In this document: positions 38,256-46,305 of the stretch, in pieces
Position numbering within the stretch: the first letter of the stretch is position 1
Layout: each line of letters begins with the position of its first letter
Origin: Microbacterium sp. SLBN-146
Lineage (GTDB): Bacteria; Actinomycetota; Actinomycetes; Actinomycetales; Microbacteriaceae
DNA length: 64,000 nt
Direction of reading: 5' to 3'
Assembly (NCBI RefSeq): GCF_006715145.1
Contig: NZ_VFMR01000001.1
Location: forward strand, 1,178,001-1,242,000
Made by a program: the position numbers and the translations under genes
Notes under the pieces: model-generated
The model's input: only the letters and a program-made list of their open reading frames with translations
The model's database searches: none
Told to the model about the DNA's origin: nothing

Positions 38256-39476
38256 TCAGAATCGCCACTCCACTCCGGCTCGCCGCGCGGACCGCACAGC
38301 GCCGTGGACCGAGTACCCGGCATCGAGCCGATGCGCGAGGTCCTCGTACTGGTCGGCCACGTCGTCCCACCGGAACGCTGACGCCGCCCGCTCGCGCACC
38401 TCGTCCGACATCCGGCGAACACTCTCGCCGTTCTGCTCGACCGACTCGATGCAGCGCGCGAGCTCTCGCGTGTTCCCGAACAGCCACGCGTGGCCGTCGA
38501 GGACCTCGCGGTTGAACTCGACGTCGTACGCGATCACGGCCGTCCGCGCCCCCATCGCCCGCAGGAGCGACGGGTTGGTTCCTCCGACGGAGTGCCCGTG
38601 GATATACGTGTGCGCGTGTGCGTAGAGGGCGTCGAGCGCCGCCTGGTCGTCGACCCTGCCCAGCATCACGATGCGATCGTCGGCGGATGCCACGGCGTGC
38701 ACCGCCTGTGTGTATTCGGCGCTGTACGGCGCTGCGCCCACCACGACGAGCTTCCGGCGAGAGCCGCTCTCGTGGAATCCCTGCACGATCTCGAGCACAT
38801 GGTTCTCGGGCTCGAAACGCGCGACGACGAGATGGTAGCCGCCGGGCTCGAGGTCCCACGCGCGGATCGGGTCGTGCGGGACATCGTCGATCAGGGGCGC
38901 CCCGTACCGGATGAGCTCCGTCGGAGCGTCGAACTGGTGAAGGTAGTAGTCCGCGATCCCCGGTGCGTCCGCGATCAGGGCGTCAGCCGTGCGGACACCC
39001 TGCTGTTCGGCCCAGCGATAGTAGGCGCGGCCGCGTGGTCCCCACTTCGACCGCCGCCACTCGAGCCCGTCCATGTGAAGGGCGACGGGGATGCCGCGCC
39101 ACCGCAGCAGCGGCAGGAAGGGGGAGTTGGCGGCGTTGAAGACGAAGGCGACGTCGGGTCGGTCCCGGCCGACGGCGTGAAGAGCCGACACGGCGGTGTG
39201 CGAGAGCGTCTCGAGTTGCTTCTGCGGCACCGCCGGCAGGTGGACGATCCGCATTCCGAGGTACTCGCTCCTGCGGTCTTCGGCGCCCCTCGTATAGACG
39301 ACGACGTCGTGGCCGCGCTCGGCGAGACGCTTTCCCACCTCCTCGACGGCGGTTTCGAATCCTCCGTACGCGGCGGGCACGCCGCGCGTGCCGATCATCG
39401 CGATCGACAGCGTTCGGGTGCCCCTCCCACGGGGGCGCTGGCGCGTCGGAGACGCGCGGGTGTCATCGATCACCAC
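38256..39476 (-). CDS. DUF1972-type glycosyltransferase
   Basis: 406 residues from GTG 39476. SIAMIGTRGVPAAYGGFETA near the start is the hallmark of the DUF1972/WcfF-like rhamnosyltransferase branch, and HMDGLEWRRSKWG follows. The C-terminal GT1/GT4 domain contains LVVARFEPENHVLEI, VMLGRVDDQ and HGHSVGGTNPSLLRAMGA. The start is uncertain: the frame stays open upstream to 39662 through a degenerate repeat, and family members usually start about 30 residues later than this GTG. A weak AGAGAG lies upstream of it. Confidence 0.85.
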   Translation of the reverse strand: MVIDDTRASPTRQRPRGRGTRTLSIAMIGTRGVPAAYGGFETAVEEVGKRLAERGHDVVVYTRGAEDRRSEYLGMRIVHLPAVPQKQLETLSHTAVSALHAVGRDRPDVAFVFNAANSPFLPLLRWRGIPVALHMDGLEWRRSKWGPRGRAYYRWAEQQGVRTADALIADAPGIADYYLHQFDAPTELIRYGAPLIDDVPHDPIRAWDLEPGGYHLVVARFEPENHVLEIVQGFHESGSRRKLVVVGAAPYSAEYTQAVHAVASADDRIVMLGRVDDQAALDALYAHAHTYIHGHSVGGTNPSLLRAMGARTAVIAYDVEFNREVLDGHAWLFGNTRELARCIESVEQNGESVRRMSDEVRERAASAFRWDDVADQYEDLAHRLDAGYSVHGAVRSARRAGVEWRF

Positions 39477-39489
39477 GTCGCACTGCTCT

Positions 39490-39637
39490 CTTCGGGGGTC
39501 GGTTCCCCCGCTCGGTCTCTCGCCGGGGTTCGGGGCCCCGTCCGAGGTTGCGGAAGCGTCGGGTCTTCCGCGTGATCTCGTCGGGCTTTCGGGGGCCCGG
39601 CTGAGTCTGCGGAAGCTTCGGGTCTCCCGCTCGATCT
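39490..39637. repeat. Degenerate 59-bp direct repeats upstream of the DUF1972 gene
   Basis: Three imperfect copies with a 59-bp spacing (39490, 39549, 39608). The last two share TGCGGAAGC.TCGGGTCT.CC; the first is more diverged. They occupy the probable leader of the DUF1972 glycosyltransferase. Confidence 0.6.
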
Positions 39638-39732
39638 GTGCCCAGCCTATATTTGTGGGCACGGATCAGTGCAAGGGGTTGTGAATCAGTTTGATGAAAT
39701 GCGTGTTACAGAACGCGCAGGCGGGGCCGCCG

Positions 39733-40905
39733 TCATCCGATCAGATTGATGAGCGCGGGCAGGCCCATTCCGTAATTGATTCGTACGGTCGGTAGTGCGA
39801 GCTTGTCAGTGCCGATCGTGACGTAGCCCGGCTCGATCGTGCGCGCCATCTCCCAGCCCGCTTGGCGCAGGCCCTCCTTGGCCGTGTCGTTGTAGTGGCC
39901 GTACGGGTAGGCCATGACCTCCTTGACGCCCAGGACTCCCGCCGACGTCTCCATGTCGGCGACGATCTCGGGAACGCTCCAGTTGACGATGCGGCCGTCG
40001 CCGTTGGCCCCGGCCTGATGCATGTCGTGCGTGTGCGAGCGCCGCAGGACGTAGGGCGACGGGGCCGGATCCTGGCGGTAGGCGGTGATCATGAAGGAGG
40101 TGGAGAGCACCTTGTACTTGTCGACGACGGGGACCGCGAGGTCGAACCACGTCTGGTCCGCGTCGTCGTCGGTCACGATGACGGAGTGGGTGGGGAGGAA
40201 GAGACGCCCGTCGATGAAGGCACTCAGCTCATCCCACGTCGGCAGGTAGAACCCCGTCGTCGCGATGTGGTTCATGTGCGCGTCGAAGTCGCCGATGTAC
40301 GCATAGTTGCCGCGGAGCCACCCGGCCTCGCCCTCGGGCTTCGCCGTGAACTGGTGGTACATGAGGATCGGGATCCGCGCGTTCTCCGCCGCGTTCTCTT
40401 CCGGCGTCTTCCACGCACCGTGGAGCGTGATCTGCTGATCGGTGCAGGCGACCATGTCGGCGCCGTTCACCCGGCCGGCAATGGCGGACCCCGCGGCATC
40501 CTCCGGGGTCGTGTACCAGCCGGCGAAGACCCGGCCGTCGCTCGCCGGGATCGGAAGTCCCGCGTAGAGCGTCCCCTGCGTCTGCAGCTGGGGCGCATCC
40601 GTCACACCCTCGCCCGCGAACGTCACGACGCATGCGGCGGGATCGTCGGTCGACGCGAGCAACTGCTCCTGCGGGGTCAGCGGCGTCGGTGTGGGCGATG
40701 GTGTCGCCGGGGCCGGTGTCGCGGTCTCTCCGACCGCCACGGATGCCGTCGTCGGTACGCTCGCCCGCGACATGGCGAAGGCGGCAGCGGCACCGCCGAC
40801 GAGCACGGTTGCAGACACGATGATGGCGATGACGGCGCTGCGGCGGCGACGACGTGAGGTCGCGCGGGCGGCGCGTCTGCCGGAGCGAGACGTCGACACG
40901 GCCAT
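39733..40905 (-). CDS. Membrane-anchored polysaccharide deacetylase-like protein
   Basis: About 390 residues. A basic N-terminus (RRAARATSRRRRRS) precedes a transmembrane/signal segment at about 24-45, then an Ala/Pro/Thr linker. A central module with one Cys pair (DPAACVVTF...MVACTDQQ) follows. The C-terminal half is a CE4/NodB-like domain: IPILMYHQF, VIVTDDDADQTWF (acidic motif), RRSHTHDMHQAG (His motif), VMAYPYGHYND. It would act outside the membrane on the glycan or peptidoglycan. ATG 40905 is preferred; an in-frame TTG two codons upstream is possible. A terminator-like hairpin lies upstream at 40980-41013. Confidence 0.82.
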   Translation of the reverse strand: MAVSTSRSGRRAARATSRRRRRSAVIAIIVSATVLVGGAAAAFAMSRASVPTTASVAVGETATPAPATPSPTPTPLTPQEQLLASTDDPAACVVTFAGEGVTDAPQLQTQGTLYAGLPIPASDGRVFAGWYTTPEDAAGSAIAGRVNGADMVACTDQQITLHGAWKTPEENAAENARIPILMYHQFTAKPEGEAGWLRGNYAYIGDFDAHMNHIATTGFYLPTWDELSAFIDGRLFLPTHSVIVTDDDADQTWFDLAVPVVDKYKVLSTSFMITAYRQDPAPSPYVLRRSHTHDMHQAGANGDGRIVNWSVPEIVADMETSAGVLGVKEVMAYPYGHYNDTAKEGLRQAGWEMARTIEPGYVTIGTDKLALPTVRINYGMGLPALINLIG

Positions 40906-40979
40906 ATTCAACCAGTACCGGCGGGTGGCGCGCGGCAGGGCGCGTCATGCCGCCATGACGAGGACCGCGCAAAGAGTGG

Positions 40980-41013
40980 CCGCGGCCGGCCGGTGGGTAC
41001 CGGCCGGCCGCGG
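40980..41013 (-). terminator. GC hairpin terminator of LVIVD gene copy 1
   Basis: A perfect 15-bp inverted repeat built on GGCCGGCCGGT with a 4-base loop, 19 bp beyond the stop of the minus-strand gene 41032-43278. A near-identical hairpin follows the second copy at 46254-46287. Confidence 0.8.
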
Positions 41014-41031
41014 CTTGTTGTCGAACTGTTG

Positions 41032-43278
41032 TCAGTCGACGGGGAACAGCGACACCGTCAGGGCGCCGGAGTAGGTGCCCGGGTCGGTGTTGACGGGCAG
41101 GTGCAGGAAGAGGCCCGCACCCAGCGTCGCCGAACCCATACGACCGTCGGCGGTCGCGTGAGCGAGGCGCGACGTCCGGGCAAGGCCCTGGCCTCCGTCG
41201 AGCTCGACGACCGACTCAGGACCGGCGGCAAGGCCCGCACGCGGGGTCTTGACGACGGGCGACCAACCGAGGTTGGCGGCCTCGACCGATCCGCCGACGG
41301 AGGTGAGGTCCGTCGAGCGGCCCGCGACTGCCCAGCCGCCGTCGCCGGCCTGGCGGGCGTTGCGCGAGTCGGTGACCGTGAGGTCGGGCAGTTCACCTTC
41401 GAACACGAACCGGTCTCCCGCGTTCTCGGCCTGCGACAGCGAGACGCCGTCACCGAAGTCGGCGACCGTGAGGGCCAGCGACCCGTCCGCAGCCTGCGGG
41501 ACGGTTGCCTCGACCGGGATGGACCCGCCCGAGAGCTTGCCGGCGAGGGCGATGAGCGCGTTGGACGCGTCGGTGCCTTCGCCTGCTGCTTCGGCGGCCT
41601 TCGCGAGGGCGGCGAGGGTGGCCGGCTCGTTGAGCGGGTCGGCGGACAGCTCCTCTGCGAGGGCGATCTGCAGACGCGTCTCGGCGAGCGCGTCACCGGT
41701 CAGCGTGCCGGCACGCTCGGCCTGGTCCACGAGAGCCTTCGCCAGAGCGAAGCTCGGCTCGTGCTCGAAGTGGGCCTGACCCTGAACGTTCGTCTGCGTC
41801 GAGGAGACCTCGGCGGCAGCGGCAAGCTCGTTCTCGGTCAGGAAGGCGCTCGGCGTGAGCTTGAACGAGTCGAACCCGCGCGTCAGCTCCGAACCGTAGA
41901 TGTTGCCGTTGTACCAGTACGTCGACCAGAAGCCGCCGCTCGCGTTGGCCGTGGCGCTGATCGGGCCGCGGTCGAAGAAGGCGATCTCCTTCGGGTTGGC
42001 GCTGTCGGTGAAGTCGAACACCGACATGCCGCCCTGATACCAGGCCTGGACCATGATGTCGCGACCCGGAACCGGCACGAGCGAACCGTTGTGAGCGACA
42101 CAGTTCTCACGGTTCGTCTGGACGTTCGGGATCTTGTAGTAGCTCGCGAACTTCAGCTTGCCGTCGACGATGTCGAAGATGCCGTTGGCTCCCCAGTTCG
42201 ACTGGTGGATCGGCTGGCAGTACGCACCGCCGCCGCCGCCCCACTCGTCGGTGAAGATGACCTTGGTGCCGTCGTTGTTGAACGTCGCCGAGTGCCAGTA
42301 CGAGAAGTTCGGGTCGGCGACCGCGTCGATCCGCTTCGGGTTGGCCGGGTCGCTGATGTCGATCAGGATGCCGTTGCCCTGGCAGGCGCCGGCGGCGAGA
42401 CCGATCTCGGGGTACACCGTGATGTCGTGGCACGCGTTGGTGTTCGGGCTCGGCGAGTAGTTCGCCCCCGACGGGTGACGCGGGCTCTCGGCGGTCGGGC
42501 CGTTCTGGAGACCGTCGACGCGACCCGTCGTGGCATCCGCGAACAGACGCGACTCCGTCACGACCGCAGCCGCTGCCGGGTTCGCGACGGGAACCTTGAT
42601 GACCTCGATGCGCCAGCGCGAGGGGTTCGCTGCCTCGGCGGTCTCGTTGCTGCATCCGGCGAGCTGCTCGGCCGAGCGGACGCCCGCCGTGCCCGAGACG
42701 TAGATGTAGATGTTCTCGGTGTCATCCGGGTCCTGCAGCACCGTGTGCGTGTGCGAGCCACGGCAGGTCTGCACGGCGGCGACCTGGACGGGGTTCGTCA
42801 CGTTGCTGATGTCGAAGACGCGGACGCCGCGGAAGACGGGCGCCGATGAGCCGGGCACGCAGTCCAAGCGAGCGGCTGTCGACTCGACCGACATGAAGAG
42901 GAGGTTGCCGACGACGGAGACGTCGTTCTGGCTACCCGGACAGTTCAGGATGCTGACCAGCTCGGGGGCGCTCGGGTTCGAGACGTCGTAGAACTGGATG
43001 CCGTTGTAGTTGCCCACGATGGCCATGTCGTCCTTGAACGCGATGTCCGAGTTCGTGCTGAGGCCCGCGGTCTTCTGCAGCGTGGCGAGGTGCTCGACAC
43101 CGCTGGCTGCGACTCCGGCGTCGTAGAGACCAGCGGACAGGCCCTCGCGTGGATCGGTGGGCATCGGGTCGGCGACGGCGGTTGTCGCCGACATCATCGA
43201 GATCCCGAGGAAGACGGCGCCTGCGGCTGCAAGCGTGCGCGTCCTCCACCGCGATCTCGGGGTGGTGAGTGTACTCAT
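41032..43278 (-). CDS. Secreted LVIVD-repeat beta-propeller protein, copy 1
   Basis: 748 residues. Signal peptide with a basic start, hydrophobic core about 15-30 and cut after TAVA near 36. Residues about 60-480 form LVIVD-type propeller blades (GIQFYDVSNPSAPELV, GVRVFDISNVTNPVQVA, ILIDISDPANPKRIDAV, MSVFDFTDSANPKEIAFF). They carry conserved histidines: CRGSHTHTV, ACHDITVY, YWHSATF, ENCVAHNGS. Residues about 500-575 are helical and resemble FIVAR; the last 170 form a beta-rich domain with no anchor. Divergent from the DUF305 lipoprotein gene at 43532. GAGAAGGG lies about 10 bases before the ATG. A closely related copy is at 46306-48594; the last third of the two is almost identical. Function unknown. 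Confidence 0.85.
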   Translation of the reverse strand: MSTLTTPRSRWRTRTLAAAGAVFLGISMMSATTAVADPMPTDPREGLSAGLYDAGVAASGVEHLATLQKTAGLSTNSDIAFKDDMAIVGNYNGIQFYDVSNPSAPELVSILNCPGSQNDVSVVGNLLFMSVESTAARLDCVPGSSAPVFRGVRVFDISNVTNPVQVAAVQTCRGSHTHTVLQDPDDTENIYIYVSGTAGVRSAEQLAGCSNETAEAANPSRWRIEVIKVPVANPAAAAVVTESRLFADATTGRVDGLQNGPTAESPRHPSGANYSPSPNTNACHDITVYPEIGLAAGACQGNGILIDISDPANPKRIDAVADPNFSYWHSATFNNDGTKVIFTDEWGGGGGAYCQPIHQSNWGANGIFDIVDGKLKFASYYKIPNVQTNRENCVAHNGSLVPVPGRDIMVQAWYQGGMSVFDFTDSANPKEIAFFDRGPISATANASGGFWSTYWYNGNIYGSELTRGFDSFKLTPSAFLTENELAAAAEVSSTQTNVQGQAHFEHEPSFALAKALVDQAERAGTLTGDALAETRLQIALAEELSADPLNEPATLAALAKAAEAAGEGTDASNALIALAGKLSGGSIPVEATVPQAADGSLALTVADFGDGVSLSQAENAGDRFVFEGELPDLTVTDSRNARQAGDGGWAVAGRSTDLTSVGGSVEAANLGWSPVVKTPRAGLAAGPESVVELDGGQGLARTSRLAHATADGRMGSATLGAGLFLHLPVNTDPGTYSGALTVSLFPVD
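41534..41793. repeat. 260-bp exact repeat, copy A (within LVIVD gene 1)
   Basis: By direct comparison this segment is identical, base for base and without indels, to 46808-47067. It encodes the helical FIVAR-like segment of both LVIVD proteins. Confidence 0.95.
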
Positions 43279-43399
43279 AGGGTTGTGCCCTTCTCGTTAC
43301 GTCATCATCGATGTGTCAGGTTGTTTCTATGGGCGAAGCGCAGAATGGTTGAGGGTTGATCGACCGATTCCACACATCGCATACTTCACGGATATTGAG

Positions 43400-43421
43400 T
43401 TGTATGTAGTGGAATCTATAG
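43400..43421. promoter_or_regulatory. Conserved upstream element of LVIVD/DUF305 pair 1
   Basis: A 22-bp block (GTTGTATGTAGTGGAATCT plus ATA) matched at 48727-48748 with few changes. In both copies it begins exactly 132 bp before the DUF305 ATG, within the divergent intergenic region. It may contain an operator or promoter; no textbook -10/-35 pair could be assigned. Confidence 0.55.
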
Positions 43422-43531
43422 GTTTGCTGAGAACCAGCGCTACAGGGGCGTTAAATCTACGTTTCCGAGCACACTTAATCGGTGGTTTCGCGCATGATGG
43501 ACCGCGGGAGACCCACCCGAGAGGCACCACC

Positions 43532-44203
43532 ATGGCGAAACCTGCCCGGCACGTCCGGCTTTTGATCGCGAGCGTCGCAGCGGCGATGGCCCTGGGGCTG
43601 ACGGCGTGCACGAGCGAGCCCGAAGCATCCGCTCCGCTTCCCACGGTTCCCGTCATCCAGCCCGGCGCCCCCGGAGAGCCCAACCGCACGCTCTCGCCCG
43701 AAGAGGCGGCCGCGATGACCGACGCGCCCTATGTAGAGGCAGACGTCGCCTTCATGCGCGACATGCTCCACCACCACTCGCAAGCGCTCGTGATGACGGG
43801 ATACGTCGAAGAGCGCACCACGAACGAGAAGATCCGGCTTCTCGCCGAGCGCATGGATCTCAGCCAGACCGCCGAGATGGACCTCATGGAGTCGTGGCTG
43901 CAGCAACGCGGCGAGCCCGTGCGCGACCCCGACAGCCAGCACGGCGAGCACAATGCTGACATGCCGGGACTGCTGAGCGACGACGAGCTCGCGGCACTCG
44001 AGGCCGCGAGCGGTGCCGCGTTCGACAAGCTCTTCCTCACCTCGATGATGAAGCACCACCAGGGTGCGATCACGATGGTCAACGAGCTGTACGCGGCGGG
44101 TGGCGGTCAGGACACCGAGCTCGACATCATGGCCGGACACATCCACGCCGATCAGAACATCGAGATCTCCCGCATGCAGGAGATGCTCGCCGCCATGCGC
44201 TGA
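43532..44203 (+). CDS. DUF305 lipoprotein, copy 1
   Basis: 223 residues. Lipoprotein signal with lipobox LTAC, cysteine near residue 26, then a low-complexity Pro/Ala spacer. The DUF305 domain is about 65-220, with FMRDMLHHHSQALVMTGYV, a Met-rich stretch, and a second MMKHHQGAITMV near 175 duplicating the His/Met motif. DUF305 proteins are His/Met-rich and linked to copper handling in some bacteria. ATG 43532 follows GAGAGGCACCACC. It is divergent from LVIVD gene 1. A longer in-frame reading from 43157 has no lipobox and is rejected. Metal binding is inferred. Confidence 0.88.
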   Translation: MAKPARHVRLLIASVAAAMALGLTACTSEPEASAPLPTVPVIQPGAPGEPNRTLSPEEAAAMTDAPYVEADVAFMRDMLHHHSQALVMTGYVEERTTNEKIRLLAERMDLSQTAEMDLMESWLQQRGEPVRDPDSQHGEHNADMPGLLSDDELAALEAASGAAFDKLFLTSMMKHHQGAITMVNELYAAGGGQDTELDIMAGHIHADQNIEISRMQEMLAAMR

Positions 44204-44217
44204 CCCCGAACTCCGGT

Positions 44218-44880
44218 TCGGGGCGCGGGAGGACCCGGTAGCGGGGCCGCCGGCGTGGGGCGCGTGTTGCCGGGATGGGGCGCGTGTTGCCGGCATGGGG
44301 CGCGTGTTGCCCTGCCGGGGCGCGGGGCCGCCGGTGTGGGGCGCGTGTTGCGCTGTCGGGGCGTGCTTTGTGCGCCCCGGCAAGACGGAGTGCGCCCCGG
44401 ATGCCGAGGAGTAGGTCGCCCGGTTTGGGGCGAGTGCTGTCGCGTTGGGCGCGGGGCCGCCAGCTTGGGGCGCGTGTTGCGCTGTCGGGGCGTGTGTCGC
44501 CCTGCGGGGGCGTGCTTTGTGCGCCCCGGGGGACGGAGTGCGCCCCGGATGCCGAGACGGCGGTCACCGGCTTTGGGCGAGTGCTGTCGGGCTGAGGCGT
44601 CGATTGTCGTTCTGGGGCGGGCACGACGCCCCCTACTCCCCGCTTGGGGCGGGTGCCGTCGTGCCTGGGCGCGGCTTGTGCGCCCCGGCGGGATGGGGTG
44701 CGCCCCGGGGACGGAGTGCGCCTCTGCGGGACGAGGAGCCTGGAGTGTCGGCCGCCCGGCTTGGGCCGTGCTGACGTTCTGGGGCGGGCACGACGTCCCC
44801 ACTCCCCGCTTGGGGCGCGTGGCATCCCGCCGGGGCGCGGAAAGTGCGCCCCGGCGGGATAGAGTGCGCCCCCGGTGTCG
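44218..44880. repeat. GGGGCGC/GCGCCCC-rich non-coding repeat block
   Basis: The 687-bp gap between the DUF305 gene and the DUF916-like gene is almost entirely repeats. It begins with three 20-bp units (TGGGGCGCGTGTTGCC plus 4 bp) near 44262-44322. Larger duplicated blocks follow around 44333 and 44465, each running from GGGGCGCGTGTTGCGCTGTC to GGAGTGCGCCCCGGATGCCG. Two more similar blocks lie near 44613 and 44776. About 16 GGGGCG and 7-8 TGCGCCCC elements occur. Long open frames on both strands are side-effects of composition. A short stretch with the same motif is at 54055-54115. Confidence 0.85.
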
Positions 44881-44891
44881 GGCGACGCGCC

Positions 44892-46235
44892 CTACGAGCG
44901 GTTGGGCTCCTCGGATGCCACGGGTTCCTCCGCCTGCGCGGGCTCTTCGGATGCCGCGGGCTCCTCCGCCTGCGGGGGTTCCTGGGCAGCGACGGCGTCG
45001 CGGGTCGCGGCGGCCTCCTCGGCAGCGACGGCCGCTTCGGCACCGGCGACCGACGCCGCAGAGGCGGCAGTCGTACCGGCATCCGTTGTCGATGCCGCTC
45101 CTGCGCCCACGACGCTCGCGGCCGTGGCAGCGGCGACGGCCGCGTCGATCTTCGCCTGCGTGCGGCTCTCGGAACGCTTGCGCGACCACACGATGAAGGT
45201 GATGAGCGCGGCGAGGATGACCAGGATGACGAGCTGCGACCACGGGATCGTCCATGCGGTGAACGACGTCGTCGTGGGCGTCAGCTCGGTCGTCACGGGG
45301 TCGTCGCTGCCCACGATGGTCGGAGTGGCCGTGACCTCTCCGAAGGTCATGAAGACCGGCCAGACCGTGAAGGTCTCGGTCACGCTCGTGGACTGACGGG
45401 GGAGGATCTCGCGGGCCTCGCCGGTGGCGCCGGCGAGCGCGATGTCGAAGAGCGCGGTGACATCCGTTGACGTCGTCGCACCGAGGCGGACATTGCCGTT
45501 GTTGGCGAGGTCGTAGGTGACCTCGAGGGTTCCCGGCGCGAAGGGGTTCCAGTTCGGGTGGAACGTCGTGGTGAAGTTCTCCGGGGTGACGTTCGCGACG
45601 ACCTCGCCGGTGACGCGGAGGTGCGCGCGCACGCCGACGCGCGTCGTGAACTGCACGGGGGAGTCGCCGGCCTGCAGCAGCTCCGCGACGATCCCCGCGG
45701 GGTGGTCGCCGGGCGAGGCATCGGCGGGCACGGATATCTGGACGGGGACCGTGAGCGTCCCGCCCGCGGGGATCTCCACCTGGTATCCACCCGACTCCTC
45801 GGGGGTGAGGTCGGCGAGCGGCCCGAGCGTAATCCATGACCCGCCGTCGGTGGGGGCCTCTTCCGCCGGGATGAGGTCAAAGTTGCCGTCGTCGGTGACG
45901 ACGCCGTCGCTCGCGTAGATGCGGAACAGCGCGGGACGTGCGGAGAAGTTGGTGACGACGACCTGGTCGGCCACCGTCGCGCCCGGATCCAAACGGTGAC
46001 GCAGGGACACGCGACCGTCGGGACCGTCCGCTCCGCCGGGTGCGATCGCCCACGTCGTCGAATCGGTGGGGGCGGGAGTCGGAGTCTCCTCGTCGGCGGG
46101 AGCGCCGGCGAAGACGACCGTCGGCGCAGGAACGGCCGGTGTTGCGTACGCGGTGGCCGCGGGGCCGGCGAGGAGCGCGGCAGCGGCGAGGACGGCGAGG
46201 GGGGAGAGCGCGCGTCGATGACCCATGAAATTCAT
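44892..46235 (-). CDS. DUF916-like membrane protein with Ala/Glu-rich tail
   Basis: About 447 residues. Signal peptide (hydrophobic about 11-30), then two beta-sandwich domains resembling the DUF916/WxL-protein peptidoglycan- and host-binding region (SLRHRLDPGATVADQVVVTN, FRIYASDGVV, PAGGTLTVPVQISVPADASPG, DHPAGIVAEL). A transmembrane helix is near 338-356 (LVILVILAALITFIVW), with a basic cluster RKRSESR after it. The last 90 residues are Ala/Glu/Pro-rich. Start is ambiguous: ATG 46235 has AGG directly before it, ATG 46226 has better spacing. It sits between the two LVIVD/DUF305 cassettes, on the strand of the propellers; a shared role is possible but unproven. Confidence 0.78.
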   Translation of the reverse strand: MNFMGHRRALSPLAVLAAAALLAGPAATAYATPAVPAPTVVFAGAPADEETPTPAPTDSTTWAIAPGGADGPDGRVSLRHRLDPGATVADQVVVTNFSARPALFRIYASDGVVTDDGNFDLIPAEEAPTDGGSWITLGPLADLTPEESGGYQVEIPAGGTLTVPVQISVPADASPGDHPAGIVAELLQAGDSPVQFTTRVGVRAHLRVTGEVVANVTPENFTTTFHPNWNPFAPGTLEVTYDLANNGNVRLGATTSTDVTALFDIALAGATGEAREILPRQSTSVTETFTVWPVFMTFGEVTATPTIVGSDDPVTTELTPTTTSFTAWTIPWSQLVILVILAALITFIVWSRKRSESRTQAKIDAAVAAATAASVVGAGAASTTDAGTTAASAASVAGAEAAVAAEEAAATRDAVAAQEPPQAEEPAASEEPAQAEEPVASEEPNRS

Positions 46236-46253
46236 CCTGTCAAACAAAAGGGG

Positions 46254-46287
46254 GCGCGGCCGACCGGTGGGTACCGGCCGGCCGCGC
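46254..46287 (-). terminator. GC hairpin terminator of LVIVD gene copy 2
   Basis: A 15-bp stem with one mismatch and a 4-base GGGT loop, followed on the minus strand by CCCCCTTTT. It lies 18 bp after the stop of the gene at 46306-48594, and matches the hairpin at 40980-41013. Confidence 0.85.
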
Positions 46288-46305
46288 CTTGTTGTCGAAC
46301 TGTTG

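Noticed and set aside
44218..44880. CRISPR-like array
   Set aside because: The units vary in length, are not separated by unique spacers of constant size, and no cas gene is present.
44152..45837. Long minus-strand frame crossing the GGGGCGC repeat and the DUF916 gene
   Set aside because: It arises from the repeat composition and is in a different frame from the DUF916-like protein; no ribosome site or domain.
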